Below are positions 18,818-29,505 of a DNA stretch of 64,000 bases, one piece after another. This stretch comes from Caballeronia sp. SBC1 (GTDB lineage Bacteria; Pseudomonadota; Gammaproteobacteria; Burkholderiales; Burkholderiaceae). The notes below the pieces were generated by a model. That model was given only the letters and a program-made list of their open reading frames with translations, was not told where the DNA came from and did not search any database. Position 1 is the first letter of the stretch; each line of letters begins with the position of its first letter. The stretch lies in NCBI RefSeq assembly GCF_011493005.1, contig NZ_CP049159.1, forward strand, positions 620,001 through 684,000, written 5' to 3'. Both the position numbers and the translations under genes were made by a program.

Positions 18818-20041
18818 ATGGCTCTGGGCGTTCATTCGGAAGCGGGCAAGCTGCGCACGGTGATGGTCTGCCGTCCTGGTCTTGCACACCGGCGGCTGAC
18901 TCCCGCCAACGCGGCATCCCTCTTGTTCGACGATGTCATCTGGGTCGACAAGGCGATCGAGGACCACGATGTTTTCACGGGAGCGATGCGCGAACGGGGT
19001 ATCGAGGTACTCGAGTTTCACGATCTGCTTGCAGCAATATGCAGCGACCCGGTCGCGCGGGGCTGGATTCTTGATCGACGAATTGTCGAGGAGGAAGTCG
19101 GCACGGGGATGCTGAAAGAGTTGCACGCGTGGCTCGAACAGATGCCGGCGGCACAGCTGGCCGAGGTGCTGGTCGGCGGCGTGGCAAAGGCCGAAATGCC
19201 CTTCGACGCCCGCGGCCTTTTTGGCGGCTATCTGGAGCAATCGGATTTTGTGATCCAGCCGCTCGTGAACCTGATATTCCAGCGCGACACCAGCGCGTGG
19301 ATCTACGGCGGTGTGACCGTTCACCCCATGTATTGGCCGGCGCGCCGCAAGGAGGCATTGCTGGTCGCCGCCGTGTACCGCTTTCATCCGCGCTTCGCCG
19401 GCCGAGTGAATACATGGTGGGGTGACCCGGATCGCAACTTCGGCGTGGAAACCATGGAGGGCGGTGACGTCATGTCCATTGGCAACGGCGTGGTGCTGAT
19501 CGGCATGGGCGAGCGCTCGAGTCCGCAAGCGGTGACGCAGGTCGCGCGGCATTTGTTTGCGGGCGGCGGCGCCAAGCGGGTGATTGCGTGTGAGTTCCCG
19601 AAGCGGCGCGCCTCGATGCACCTGGACACGGTGTTCTCATTTCTCGATATCGACTTCGTCAGCATCTATCCCGAGGTCGCCGACGAGATCCGCTGCACTA
19701 GCCTATATCCGGGTGATGCACCCGGCGAAATCCACTATGAACGCCATGACGCCAAATTCCTGACGGTCGTGAGCAATGCCCTCGGGGTGGGTTCGCTGCG
19801 CATCCTGACAACCGGCGGCGACGCATACGAAACCCAGCGTGAACAATGGGACGACGGCAACAACGTGCTGGCACTCGACCGGCGCGTGGTGGTTGCGTAT
19901 GACCGCAACACTTACACCAATCGCAAGATGCGGCAGGCGGGCGTGGAGGTCATCGAGATCCCGGGCGGAGAACTTGGACGCGGACGTGGCGGCACGCACT
20001 GCCTCAGTTGCCCGGTCGAGCGAGACGCTATCGACGCCTGA
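18818..20041 (+). CDS. arcA: arginine deiminase
   Basis: The 407-aa enzyme converts arginine to citrulline and ammonia. Family elements are visible: the [18 protein letters not shown] start, ETMEGGDV, the [10 protein letters not shown] segment with catalytic His, and the C-terminal [10 protein letters not shown] loop with the nucleophilic Cys. Length is normal. It lies 30 nt after the decarboxylase and 42 nt before arcB. Expression should follow the FNR-type promoter in front of arcD. Confidence 0.95.
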   Translation: MALGVHSEAGKLRTVMVCRPGLAHRRLTPANAASLLFDDVIWVDKAIEDHDVFTGAMRERGIEVLEFHDLLAAICSDPVARGWILDRRIVEEEVGTGMLKELHAWLEQMPAAQLAEVLVGGVAKAEMPFDARGLFGGYLEQSDFVIQPLVNLIFQRDTSAWIYGGVTVHPMYWPARRKEALLVAAVYRFHPRFAGRVNTWWGDPDRNFGVETMEGGDVMSIGNGVVLIGMGERSSPQAVTQVARHLFAGGGAKRVIACEFPKRRASMHLDTVFSFLDIDFVSIYPEVADEIRCTSLYPGDAPGEIHYERHDAKFLTVVSNALGVGSLRILTTGGDAYETQREQWDDGNNVLALDRRVVVAYDRNTYTNRKMRQAGVEVIEIPGGELGRGRGGTHCLSCPVERDAIDA

Positions 20042-21085
<1,044 letters not shown>

Positions 21086-21095
21086 GGAGAACACA

Positions 21096-22025
21096 ATGCT
21101 GATGGTAATCGCATTGGGCGGTAACGCATTGCTCAAGCGCGGTGAGGCGGTCAGCGCCGAAGCACAGCGCAACAATGTGCGGATCGCTGCCGCACAACTC
21201 GCGAAGGCAGCGGCCGGCAACGACCTCGTGATCGTGCATGGCAACGGACCACAGGTTGGCATGCTCGCGCTGCAGGCGGGTAGCTTCCCGCTTGATGTCC
21301 TCGATGCGGAAACTGAAGGCATGATCGGTTACATGATCGAGCAGGAAATGCGCAACCTGCTGCCTGCAGGACGGGCTTGCGTGACCTTGTTGACCATGGT
21401 TGAAGTGAGCGCGTCCGATCCGGCTTTCCAACACCCCGACAAACCGATCGGGTCCAGGTATACGGTCATCGAAGCGGCGGTGGCGTCGCAGGGGAAAGGC
21501 TGGACCCTGGCGGCACAGGGAGACAAGTTACAGCGTGTCGTACCGAGTCCAAAGCCGGTGCGTATGCTCGAGATAGAGCCTGTACGCTGGTTGCTTGAAC
21601 ACAGTTGTGTGGTCATCTGCGCCGGGGGTGGCGGGATTCCGGTAGTCGCTGACGCTGAAGGGCGGCATCGGGGTGTCGAGGCAGTGGTCGACAAGGACCG
21701 CAGCGCTGCGATGCTCGCGGCGGAGCTCAAGGCGGATCTGTTCGTCATCGCAACTGACGTGCAAGGGGTTTATCGCGACTGGGGCAAGCCGTCGTTGCGC
21801 TTGCTCGCGCGTGCGAATCCAGCAGCGCTTGGCGAGCTGGCTTTCTCGGCTGGATCAATGGCGCCAAAGGTCGAAGCGGCGTGCGACTTTGCAAGCCGCA
21901 CGGGTCGACGCTCGGTCATCGGTGCGTTAAGCGACATCGAGGCAATGATCGCCGGCAATGCCGGGACATCTATCGATGCAACGGCAACCGGCATTGAAGA
22001 GGCGGTAGCTACGCAGCCGTCTTGA
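21096..22025 (+). CDS. arcC: carbamate kinase
   Basis: The 309-aa enzyme makes ATP from carbamoyl phosphate, the energy-yielding last step of the arginine deiminase route. The start IALGGNALLKRGE, the VHGNGPQVG loop and the CAGGGGIPV segment are family hallmarks. ATG 21096 is chosen, with GAGGAG upstream; the frame extends further upstream only inside arcB. Its last 17 nt overlap the end of the convergent slipin gene. Confidence 0.95.
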   Translation: MLMVIALGGNALLKRGEAVSAEAQRNNVRIAAAQLAKAAAGNDLVIVHGNGPQVGMLALQAGSFPLDVLDAETEGMIGYMIEQEMRNLLPAGRACVTLLTMVEVSASDPAFQHPDKPIGSRYTVIEAAVASQGKGWTLAAQGDKLQRVVPSPKPVRMLEIEPVRWLLEHSCVVICAGGGGIPVVADAEGRHRGVEAVVDKDRSAAMLAAELKADLFVIATDVQGVYRDWGKPSLRLLARANPAALGELAFSAGSMAPKVEAACDFASRTGRRSVIGALSDIEAMIAGNAGTSIDATATGIEEAVATQPS

Positions 22026-22881
22026 TGAGCGGCTTGACCTCGGCACCGGGCAGATCATGTCCAGCGATCGCAAGCGCGAGCGGCGGATTCAGGCTGTCGA
22101 CCATTGAGGTCGGCATGAGGATGGTCGCCCCGCGCTCCTTGGTCGTTTCGTAGATGATGTTCATCGCGCGCAACTGCAGCGCACCCGGTTGCGACTCATA
22201 CACCTTTGCCGCCTCGACGAACTTGGCCGCAATTTCGGCTTCTGCCGAACCCAGGATCACGCGGGCTTGTTTTTCGCGTTCAGCCTGCGCCTGGCGCGAC
22301 ATCGCATCCTGCAATGCCACCGGGATTGCGACATCGCGAATCTCGACAGAGCCGACGGTCACGCCCCATTCAGCTGTCTTGGCGCCAATCTCGTCGCGCA
22401 ATTGGGCATCCGCTGCTCGCCTGTCCGACAACAGTGCCGCAAGCATAGATGAACCAATCATCTCCCGCAGCGATGTTTGTGCTACCCGGTCGATCGCCTG
22501 CCGATAATCGGTGATAGCCAATGCCGCCTTTTGCGCATCGTGGATGTGCCAGAAGATGATCGCGTCGACATTCACGGGTACCGTGTCTTTCGTGAGCGCT
22601 TGTTCGGCATTGAACGAGGTGGTCTGGATCCGTTCATCGATGATAGCGACCACGTTATCGATGAACGGGATGATCATGAAGAACCCAGGTCCCCTGACAC
22701 CCTGCAGCTTGCCAACACGCAACACCACGAATTTTTCCCATACGTTCGCGACCTTCACGGACAGGAAGACGAGTACGGCAGCAACAAAGAACAGCGGAGC
22801 CAGCCACACGCTTACAAATTGGCCGGTAGCGAGCCCGGCGAGCAACAGTACGACTGCAAGGAACAGGGTGATGGGATTCAT
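22009..22881 (-). CDS. slipin / stomatin-like SPFH (band 7) membrane protein
   Basis: The protein is about 290 aa. Two N-terminal hydrophobic segments (about 5-20 and 27-43) are followed by an SPFH domain (KFVVLRVGKLQGVRGPGFFMIIPFID onward) and an Ala/Glu-rich helical region. ATG 22881 has AGGAAG at good spacing; the frame also opens at GTG 22890. Slipins form oligomeric membrane scaffolds and often sit with NfeD proteases, but no nfeD gene is present here. It lies 41 nt downstream of uspA on the same strand and may be read from the uspA promoter. Confidence 0.88.
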   Translation of the reverse strand: MNPITLFLAVVLLLAGLATGQFVSVWLAPLFFVAAVLVFLSVKVANVWEKFVVLRVGKLQGVRGPGFFMIIPFIDNVVAIIDERIQTTSFNAEQALTKDTVPVNVDAIIFWHIHDAQKAALAITDYRQAIDRVAQTSLREMIGSSMLAALLSDRRAADAQLRDEIGAKTAEWGVTVGSVEIRDVAIPVALQDAMSRQAQAEREKQARVILGSAEAEIAAKFVEAAKVYESQPGALQLRAMNIIYETTKERGATILMPTSMVDSLNPPLALAIAGHDLPGAEVKPLIKTAA

Positions 22882-22922
22882 GATGGTCACTTCCTGAAAG
22901 GCTACCGCCCACGACTATTAAA

Positions 22923-23438
22923 TCAGAGCGAATTTTCGACGGATTCAACTGCAGCAGGCGCTGCGGCGTTGAGGGCACCTGGATGACCCGGATGCGGAGC
23001 GGGGACGAGCAGGACTGGACACGTTGCCATTCTGACGAAACGCTCGGCAACGCTTCCCAGCAAGAATCTCTGGAAGCCTCGGCGCCCGTGGGTACCCATC
23101 ACCACAAGATCGGCTTTCAGCTCGTCTGCCGCAACCAGCAGGCGTTGTGCAATGCCGTCGCCATACAGGTCGACCTCGGCGATCCGCGCGACGCCTCTGG
23201 TTTTTTGCAGATGCATTTTCGCGAGCGCTTCGTTCGTTACTCGCGTTCCTTCTTTGGTCAACGCCGCGCGCAGGATCGACGGATCGTAGCCGGGTGCGTC
23301 GTAGGCCATCAACGGTGCGTCGATGATATAGACGGGCTGCAGTTCGGCGTCGGTATCGCGGGCGATCTGCAAAGCTGCGTCGAGCGCCAGGACGGACGTC
23401 TCGCTTCCGTCGATTGCAACCAGGATGCGCTTATACAC
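22923..23438 (-). CDS. universal stress protein A family
   Basis: The 171-aa protein begins [14 protein letters not shown] and ends with the ATP-binding loop [19 protein letters not shown], so it is of the nucleotide-binding Usp type. I chose GTG 23438 because the Usp fold starts there; the frame extends to GTG 23462. A Pro/Ala-rich tail of about 25 residues follows the domain. A FixJ-like box with a -10 lies upstream at 23542-23589. Low-oxygen or stress induction is inferred from that site. Confidence 0.9.
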   Translation of the reverse strand: MYKRILVAIDGSETSVLALDAALQIARDTDAELQPVYIIDAPLMAYDAPGYDPSILRAALTKEGTRVTNEALAKMHLQKTRGVARIAEVDLYGDGIAQRLLVAADELKADLVVMGTHGRRGFQRFLLGSVAERFVRMATCPVLLVPAPHPGHPGALNAAAPAAVESVENSL

Positions 23439-23541
23439 GGTGTTCTCACTTGGGTAGTACACAATTCACGCAATGCTTGCAGCCGCGGTGTTCGATAGAT
23501 GCGGGCTGGACGCGAACATTAGGTCTATGCTTCCATAGGCG

Positions 23542-23589
23542 AGGGTAGCGCTTCCATGCGACGCAGCGCCAGCCTCGGAAACTACTCAG
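23542..23589 (-). promoter_or_regulatory. FixJ-like box plus -10 (copy B), driving uspA
   Basis: On the minus strand CTGAGTAGTTTCCGA lies at 23589-23575, and TACCCT at 23547-23542 after 27 nt, one more than in the other copies. The untranslated leader would be about 100 nt to GTG 23438. The rest of the 23439-24040 gap holds no gene I can support and must contain the promoter of the divergent hybrid-kinase gene, which I could not identify. Confidence 0.65.
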
Positions 23590-24040
23590 ACGACGCCTTG
23601 CGGGCGGCTGCGGTGGCACTGGATTCGTCTGGCGGAAGTCCTTCTTTGAGGTCCGAAAGCGCGACAGCGGTTTGATAGGCGAGTACGATGGTTAAATCGA
23701 ATGCACGGACTGTTACGCGGATAACGCGCGCAAAAATCCATAAAGAAAACCGCTCCGGGACCGGTTCGTGCGCTGACTGAAGAGACGCCTAGAGAAACCC
23801 GGACAATTTCCCCGTTGGCCTCTTTATTCTTTGATCTTCACACCAAAGAATTTATTAACCGCTTTAATTATCCGTTGCTTACAAGCGAACCCGCTACGGC
23901 GTACTGCCGGGGTGATCCGGATGATCGTCGAATGCTTTTGATCTACCACGGGATCCACCAATTACGCTCGCTGACCGGCTTGCATTTGTAAGCCAGGAAG
24001 ACTCGAGGAGCGCTGGCCGCTTCGAAGCAATTCTCTCCGG

Positions 24041-27000
24041 ATGCACAAAATGCCTGCAAGTATCGTCCGTCAGGCTAGCCTTTCTCGACCCAGGTCGAAG
24101 CGCAAGCCACTTTCAGACGTTGGTCTCCCTTCTCCGAGTGACGAGCTTTTTGTCGTCGGAGTCGGCGCATCGGCGGGCGGGCTCGACGCGTGCCGCAAGC
24201 TTGTCGAAGCGTTGCCACCGACAACGGCCGCAGCATGGATCTTCGTCCAGCACCTCGATCCGGCTCACGAGAGCATGTTGGTGAGTTTGCTCGCCAGTCA
24301 TACACGGATGACTGTCCTGCAAGCGGCAGACGGTATGTTGATTGAGCCGGAGCACCTTTACATTATTGCCCCGGGTACCTATTTATCCGTGGCCGACGGA
24401 GTGTTGCGCAGTTCCATTCCACAAGCGCGTCATGGTGCACGGCTGCCCTTTGACTTCCTGCTGCATTCACTCGCGAAAGAGTACGGCCCACAGGCAGCGT
24501 GCGTTGTCCTGTCCGGAACCGGTGCGGATGGCAGTCTCGGTTTGAAGGCGATCAAGGAGCAAGGCGGAATGATCATCGCCCAGGATCCGCACGAAGCAGC
24601 ATCCGATGGAATGCCGCTGAGCGCGATTGCCACCGGCGCGGTGGACCGGGTGCTGCCGTTAGCAAAAATCCCGGAAGCGCTGATGGAGTACCGGCGGCGA
24701 ATGCCAAGCCGGGATCTGGCTGGCGAGGAGTCAGGCCAGGGCGCCGGGCCGGCGTGGCTGGCTCCGATCATTGAGCTGTTACGCACCAGAACTGACCACG
24801 ATTTCACACTCTACAAGCGCGGCACGCTGGAGCGTCGAATCGAGCGCCGCCGCGCGATGGCCGCAGTCGAGACGCGCAACATGGCGAGCTACATTGAGGT
24901 TCTTGTTAACGACCCTGTCGAACTGGAACTTCTCGCCAAAGACATTCTGATCAACGTCACGCAATTTTTTCGCGATCCAAAGGTTTTTGAATTACTGTCG
25001 AAAACCGTTGTGCCCGAGCTTGTTCGCCTTCATGCGCCGGGTCAGGATATCCGCATCTGGATCGCGGGGTGCAGCACGGGAGAGGAAACCTATTCGCTTG
25101 CCATGCTTTTTCTCGAGGAGATCGCAGCCTCGAGACGCGGCATCAAGCTGCAGGTCTTTGCTTCGGATGCCGATCCGGATGCGCTTTCCAAGGCTCGCGA
25201 AGGTCTGTATCCGGAGACCATTGAGGCCGATGTCTCACCAGTTCGTCTGGCCAATTACTTCATCAGGGAAGGGAGCAACTATAGGGTATTACCCGATCTC
25301 CGGTCGATGGTGGTGTTCACTGCCCATGATGTGCTCGTGGACCCGCCATTTTCCCGGCTTGACATGGTCTCGTGCCGCAACCTGCTTATTTACCTGAATC
25401 CTGAAGCCCAGACAAAGGTCGTGTCCCTTTTCCACTTCGCATTGCGCGACGGCGGCATTCTTCTGCTCGGTAGTGCAGAGACTGTCGGAAAACCTGACGG
25501 CCGTTTCGAGATACTTTCAAAGTCAGAGCGTATTTACCGGCATACGGGTCATGGCAGGTCGCACAACGTCGGCTTTTCGATGAACTCGACCAACGCGGTC
25601 CGCATCGCCTCCCGGCAAGAGCAGGGACACGCCATCTCTCGCCAGTCCGTCATGGCGGAGCTATGCCGGCGGCTGGTCATACAGTCGCATGCGCCGGCCA
25701 CCGTCCTGATCAGCCGCAATCATGAGTGCATTTATTCCGTCGGACCCACCGACCGGTATCTGCATGTCGCGTCAGGCCCTCCCACTCAGGACATCCTGGC
25801 AATGGCCTCGCAGGATGTGCGCAGCAGGCTCAGGCTCGCCCTTCAGCGTGCGAGGCAGGGAAATGCGCGTGTCGTGGTGGTGGGGGGCACGACGGTGCAA
25901 AACGGTAACGTGGTGAGTTTCAAGCTGGATGTTCAGCCTGTCTCGAACGATGGCGAGGAGATGTTCCTGGTGTCCTTTGTCGATGACCCGCATCACGATC
26001 GTCAGATCAGGACGACCATCACCATCACGCCGGAGGACGTGCCTCGGGTTGCAGAACTTGAGAGTGAGCTCGAGGCGACGAAAGCGGAGCTCGCGAGTGC
26101 AATCCGAAGCCTCGAGATAATCAGCGAGGACCACAAGGTGGTCAACGAGGAGGCGTTGTCGGTTAACGAGGAATACCAATCGACCAACGAGGAGCTGCTG
26201 ACATCAAAAGAGGAATTGCAGGCGTTGAACGAGGAGCTGACTGCCCTCAACAGCCAGCTGCAAGAGACCCTGGAACGGCAGCGCACGACGTCTAACGATC
26301 TTCAGAACGTCTTGTATAGCACTGAGGTAGCTACGCTCTTCCTGGATATGCAGCTCAATATCCGATTTTTCACCCCTGCGACAAGATCGCTGTTCAACGT
26401 CCTCCCGGGCGACATAGGCCGGCCATTGCGAGATCTTAGTTCGTTGGCCGCAGATGACGATCTTATTGCTGACACGCGAACCGTGCTGGCGACGTCCGTG
26501 GTGTCGGAGCGTGAGATACAGGCTCAAACCGGTATATGGTTTATCCGTCGGATCTTGCCGTACCGAACGGAGGACAACCGGGTGGAGGGCGTTGTCATAA
26601 CGTTTACGGACATCACCGAGCGCAAGCTGGTAAAGAACTCGTTGAGGGAAGCCAAACGGCTTGCGGATCAGGCCAATAATGCGAAGTCGCGATTCCTGGC
26701 TGCGGCGAGTCACGACCTGCGCCAGCCGCTGCAAGCGCTTGTGCTGCTGCAAGGTTCCCTGGCGAACGCAGTGGAGGGCGACGTCGCCAAGAAGATGGTC
26801 GAGCGTCTCGAGCATATCCTGAGTTCAATGTCCGGCATGTTGAACGCGTTGCTGGACATCAACCAGATCGAAGCCGGAACCGTTCACGCGGAGCTCGTCA
26901 GTTTTCCGATTGGCGAGCTTCTCGATCAGATGAAAGATGAGTTCAGCGATCGTACGCTTCCGTCGAACCTCACCTTCCGTGTTGCCCCCTGTAGTCTCTT

Positions 27001-28483
27001 GATTAAAAGCGATCCGCATTTGCTGATGCAGGTGATTCGTAACCTGCTGTCCAACGCCTTCAAGTACACGAAGCGAGGGCGCGTGTTGTTGGGTTGCCGC
27101 CGCAAGGGCGATAGACTGCGCATCGAAATCTGGGACACAGGTATTGGCATTCCGAACGATGAGCTAAAAGCAATATTCGACGAGTACCACCAGTTGGACA
27201 ACGCGGCGCGTGAACGCAGCCGGGGATTGGGTCTTGGTCTGTCGATAGCAAATCGCCTGGCCGATCTCCTGGGCGATCGGATAACCGTGCGTTCCCAGCC
27301 TGGCAAGGGCTCCGTTTTCTCGATCGAAGTCGCGCTTGCACCGGTCGAAACGAGTGCACCGACGAAGGGCGATGATGCGTGTATTGGCGAAGTTTCAATA
27401 CCCGAGGCGAACGCACACAACGGCTCAATCCTCGTTATCGAGGACGACCCTGAGGTGCGAGACTTGATTGGATCGATACTCAAGGCGCAGGGTTATGACG
27501 CAGGGACGGCATCGGACGGTGTAGAGGGGTTGGAACTCGTGCTACAGCACACCATGCAACCCGACCTCATCCTGGCGGACTACAACCTGCCCGGCGGCAT
27601 GAATGGGCTTCAGGTTGTCGCCGGCGTTCGCAAAATCGCCCAACGGGAGATCCCGGCGATCATCTTGACGGGTGACATATCGCTGGAGACACTGCGCGAC
27701 ATTGCCCAGGGGAAATGCCTTCACCTTAACAAACCGGTGAAAGTAGGTGATCTCATCAAGGCGATCGAAGGTCTCATGGATGCTTCCCGCGATTCAATCG
27801 CACAGCCGGCTTCAGCGCCTTCTGCGAGGCCGGCGGGATCGACGTCGTCCGTCGTATACTTAGTCGATGACGACCAGTTTGTCCGGGCGGAAATTCGGCA
27901 AACCCTTGAGGACGACGGACGCGCTGTTGAGGACTACGACTCCTGTGAGGCTTTTCTGGAAGCTTACAAACCGGGAAGAGAGGCATGTCTTCTGGTCGAT
28001 GCCTATCTGCCGGGTATGAAAGGAGTCGATCTGCTTAAGCTACTGCATGGCAGGGGTGACCGCTTGCCTGCGATCATGATCACGGGGAATAGTGACGTCA
28101 GCGTGGCGGTACAGGCGATGAAGGAAGGTGCTTCAGATTTCATCGAAAAGCCGATAGGCACAGCCGAGTTGCTCGAAAGCGTGGGACGTGCGTTTGAACA
28201 GTTGGTAAATTCACAAAAACTGTATGCATGGCGTGAGGCTGCGGCGAATCACATCTCCGGCCTGACACCAAGACAACACCAGATAATGGATCTAGTGCTT
28301 GCGGGATGCCCTAGTAAAATTATTGCCGCGGACCTTGGTATTAGTCAGCGTACGGTCGAGAATCATCGGGCGTTGATCATGAAAAAAACCGGCTCAAGGT
28401 CTCTGCCGGCTCTGACTCGGCTCGCGCTTGCAGCGCAACTGGCGCAGACCAATGGGGTAGATGAACCGCCTTGCACTGGGTAG
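24041..28483 (+). CDS. CheB-CheR-PAS hybrid histidine kinase with two receivers and a FixJ-like output domain
   Basis: The 1480-aa protein unites a complete signalling chain. A CheB methylesterase-like domain (about 35-215; GASAGG, VQHLDP, GTGADGS supply Ser, His, Asp) is followed by CheR methyltransferase (about 240-500; SAM loop AGCSTGEE). A coiled coil comes next (about 675-750) and then a PAS domain (about 755-870). The HisKA helix carries SHDLRQP (His near 891), and the HATPase has LLSNAFKY and GLGLGLSIA. REC1 spans about 1127-1245 and REC2 about 1269-1385. The LuxR-type HTH (about 1405-1470) contains DLGISQRTVENHR and ends SLPALTRLAL, very like FixJ. It probably senses a membrane or redox cue and regulates transcription directly. 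The stimulus is unknown. Confidence 0.9.
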   Translation: MHKMPASIVRQASLSRPRSKRKPLSDVGLPSPSDELFVVGVGASAGGLDACRKLVEALPPTTAAAWIFVQHLDPAHESMLVSLLASHTRMTVLQAADGMLIEPEHLYIIAPGTYLSVADGVLRSSIPQARHGARLPFDFLLHSLAKEYGPQAACVVLSGTGADGSLGLKAIKEQGGMIIAQDPHEAASDGMPLSAIATGAVDRVLPLAKIPEALMEYRRRMPSRDLAGEESGQGAGPAWLAPIIELLRTRTDHDFTLYKRGTLERRIERRRAMAAVETRNMASYIEVLVNDPVELELLAKDILINVTQFFRDPKVFELLSKTVVPELVRLHAPGQDIRIWIAGCSTGEETYSLAMLFLEEIAASRRGIKLQVFASDADPDALSKAREGLYPETIEADVSPVRLANYFIREGSNYRVLPDLRSMVVFTAHDVLVDPPFSRLDMVSCRNLLIYLNPEAQTKVVSLFHFALRDGGILLLGSAETVGKPDGRFEILSKSERIYRHTGHGRSHNVGFSMNSTNAVRIASRQEQGHAISRQSVMAELCRRLVIQSHAPATVLISRNHECIYSVGPTDRYLHVASGPPTQDILAMASQDVRSRLRLALQRARQGNARVVVVGGTTVQNGNVVSFKLDVQPVSNDGEEMFLVSFVDDPHHDRQIRTTITITPEDVPRVAELESELEATKAELASAIRSLEIISEDHKVVNEEALSVNEEYQSTNEELLTSKEELQALNEELTALNSQLQETLERQRTTSNDLQNVLYSTEVATLFLDMQLNIRFFTPATRSLFNVLPGDIGRPLRDLSSLAADDDLIADTRTVLATSVVSEREIQAQTGIWFIRRILPYRTEDNRVEGVVITFTDITERKLVKNSLREAKRLADQANNAKSRFLAAASHDLRQPLQALVLLQGSLANAVEGDVAKKMVERLEHILSSMSGMLNALLDINQIEAGTVHAELVSFPIGELLDQMKDEFSDRTLPSNLTFRVAPCSLLIKSDPHLLMQVIRNLLSNAFKYTKRGRVLLGCRRKGDRLRIEIWDTGIGIPNDELKAIFDEYHQLDNAARERSRGLGLGLSIANRLADLLGDRITVRSQPGKGSVFSIEVALAPVETSAPTKGDDACIGEVSIPEANAHNGSILVIEDDPEVRDLIGSILKAQGYDAGTASDGVEGLELVLQHTMQPDLILADYNLPGGMNGLQVVAGVRKIAQREIPAIILTGDISLETLRDIAQGKCLHLNKPVKVGDLIKAIEGLMDASRDSIAQPASAPSARPAGSTSSVVYLVDDDQFVRAEIRQTLEDDGRAVEDYDSCEAFLEAYKPGREACLLVDAYLPGMKGVDLLKLLHGRGDRLPAIMITGNSDVSVAVQAMKEGASDFIEKPIGTAELLESVGRAFEQLVNSQKLYAWREAAANHISGLTPRQHQIMDLVLAGCPSKIIAADLGISQRTVENHRALIMKKTGSRSLPALTRLALAAQLAQTNGVDEPPCTG

Positions 28484-28522
28484 ATGGGCCCGCTCGCGCG
28501 AGCGATAACCCACCCGCGAGTC

Positions 28523-28648
28523 TCATTTCGTGCCATTGCGCTTAAGCACTACTCTCCGAGGTTCCAGCATTTTCTGCCCACGCAAAAAAAGTGCTGCAAA
28601 AAATAGCGCTGTCATGCCACCCAAAACGCTCCAGATTGGTAGTGCCAT
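28523..28648 (-). CDS. 41-aa single-pass membrane peptide
   Basis: The short frame starts at ATG 28648 with GGGAG 8 nt upstream. The product begins MALPIWSVLGGMTALFFAAL and has one hydrophobic segment (about 3-22) followed by a basic tail (GQKMLEPRRVVLKRNGTK). It is read from a FixJ-like promoter at 28777-28823 in the correct orientation, with a leader of about 120 nt. No family is recognised. Composition, ribosome binding site and promoter together make it credible. Confidence 0.6.
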   Translation of the reverse strand: MALPIWSVLGGMTALFFAALFLRGQKMLEPRRVVLKRNGTK

Positions 28649-28776
28649 GGCAATACTCCCAGTGTTATGACTTTAGGGTGACGCGTTCGCACGCTAATTC
28701 GCGCCCTACTAAGCCGCACGTCCGTCGACGAAAGGGTCAAAGGGTCAAAATCGATCCGTGATGATCGGCTCTTTTC

Positions 28777-28823
28777 AATGTACTCCGCAAAACAATGCTT
28801 TGGCAGGATCGGAAACTACTCAG
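28777..28823 (-). promoter_or_regulatory. FixJ-like box plus -10 (copy C), driving the 41-aa peptide
   Basis: On the minus strand CTGAGTAGTTTCCGA lies at 28823-28809, and TACATT at 28782-28777 after 26 nt. It stands back to back with copy D, 147 nt away. Confidence 0.7.
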
Positions 28824-28970
28824 TTAGCCAAGACCAGATCTTGTGGAAACCATCTACCCTGGCAGGCGAGGATAGTCGTTTCAGCCACCAACTCAAAAGA
28901 TATTCGGCAATCAGATCCGCGCTCGAAAATCGTTCGTGCACGAGCGACGACGATATCTGCCTGAGTAGTT

Positions 28971-29017
28971 TCCGAGTCTGCCTTTGCCTTGCGCTCCGCG
29001 CTATTGTGACCATGAGC
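28971..29017 (+). promoter_or_regulatory. FixJ-like box plus -10 (copy D), driving a small-protein locus
   Basis: CTGAGTAGTTTCCGA (28971-28985) is followed after 26 nt by TATTGT (29012-29017). Transcription would begin near 29024 and read through the small frames at 29091 and 29224. Confidence 0.7.
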
Positions 29018-29090
29018 CGGAGACGTTCGCGGGATCGAAATTTCCACCACGGTTGGATCGGGACAAAGATCCGAAACCCGCAGAGAGAGC

Positions 29091-29174
29091 ATGTCGCAGG
29101 AGCGCGTCGAAACGCAGGAGCGCGTCGACACCCGTATTCAGATTTACGCCGAGCAGCTGAGACGACACAACTGA
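29091..29174 (+). CDS. possible 27-aa leader peptide
   Basis: The frame starts at ATG 29091 with GAGAGAG directly upstream. The product, MSQERVETQERVDTRIQIYA followed by seven residues, is charged and contains an internal duplication of QERV(E/D)T. It lies in the predicted transcript of copy D before the 93-aa gene. It may be a leader peptide or chance. Confidence 0.25.
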   Translation: MSQERVETQERVDTRIQIYAEQLRRHN

Positions 29175-29223
29175 GACGCAACGAGACAAACCATCACGCA
29201 GCGTGTGATCTAGCGAGACTGTC

Positions 29224-29505
29224 ATGGAAAAGCGATCTTTTACCGCGGAACAAATTCGTCAGGAAGTGCTTAGGCGCTTGATTCAAGGAGCTCCCGTGCC
29301 CGGAGAGCATTCGGAGATGTCCGTCCCGTTGCCGATAGGCCATTCGCCCGATGCCGAGGAGCGGAACTGGGATATGAAGCACGAAGATCACGCCCAGCAC
29401 AACGACTACGTTCGTCGGGTAATTAATGAGGCACGACGAGACTTTTTGTTATCGGATTCCGCCGAACGCGACGAGATACTGGGAGACTCCTTTGCTCATA
29501 GTTGA
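29224..29505 (+). CDS. hypothetical 93-aa protein
   Basis: The product is hydrophilic and rich in His, Asp and Glu in its middle (HSPDAEERNWDMKHEDHAQH), with helical ends. I recognise no family. It is the first substantial frame downstream of the copy D FixJ-like promoter, which suggests it belongs to the same regulon as uspA and the BON protein. Confidence 0.5.
   Translation: MEKRSFTAEQIRQEVLRRLIQGAPVPGEHSEMSVPLPIGHSPDAEERNWDMKHEDHAQHNDYVRRVINEARRDFLLSDSAERDEILGDSFAHS

Noticed and set aside
28546..28561. GAGAGTAGTGCTT on the minus strand inside the 41-aa gene
   Set aside because: Only GAGTAGT is shared with the FixJ-like box, there is no -10 at the proper distance, and it lies inside a coding frame.
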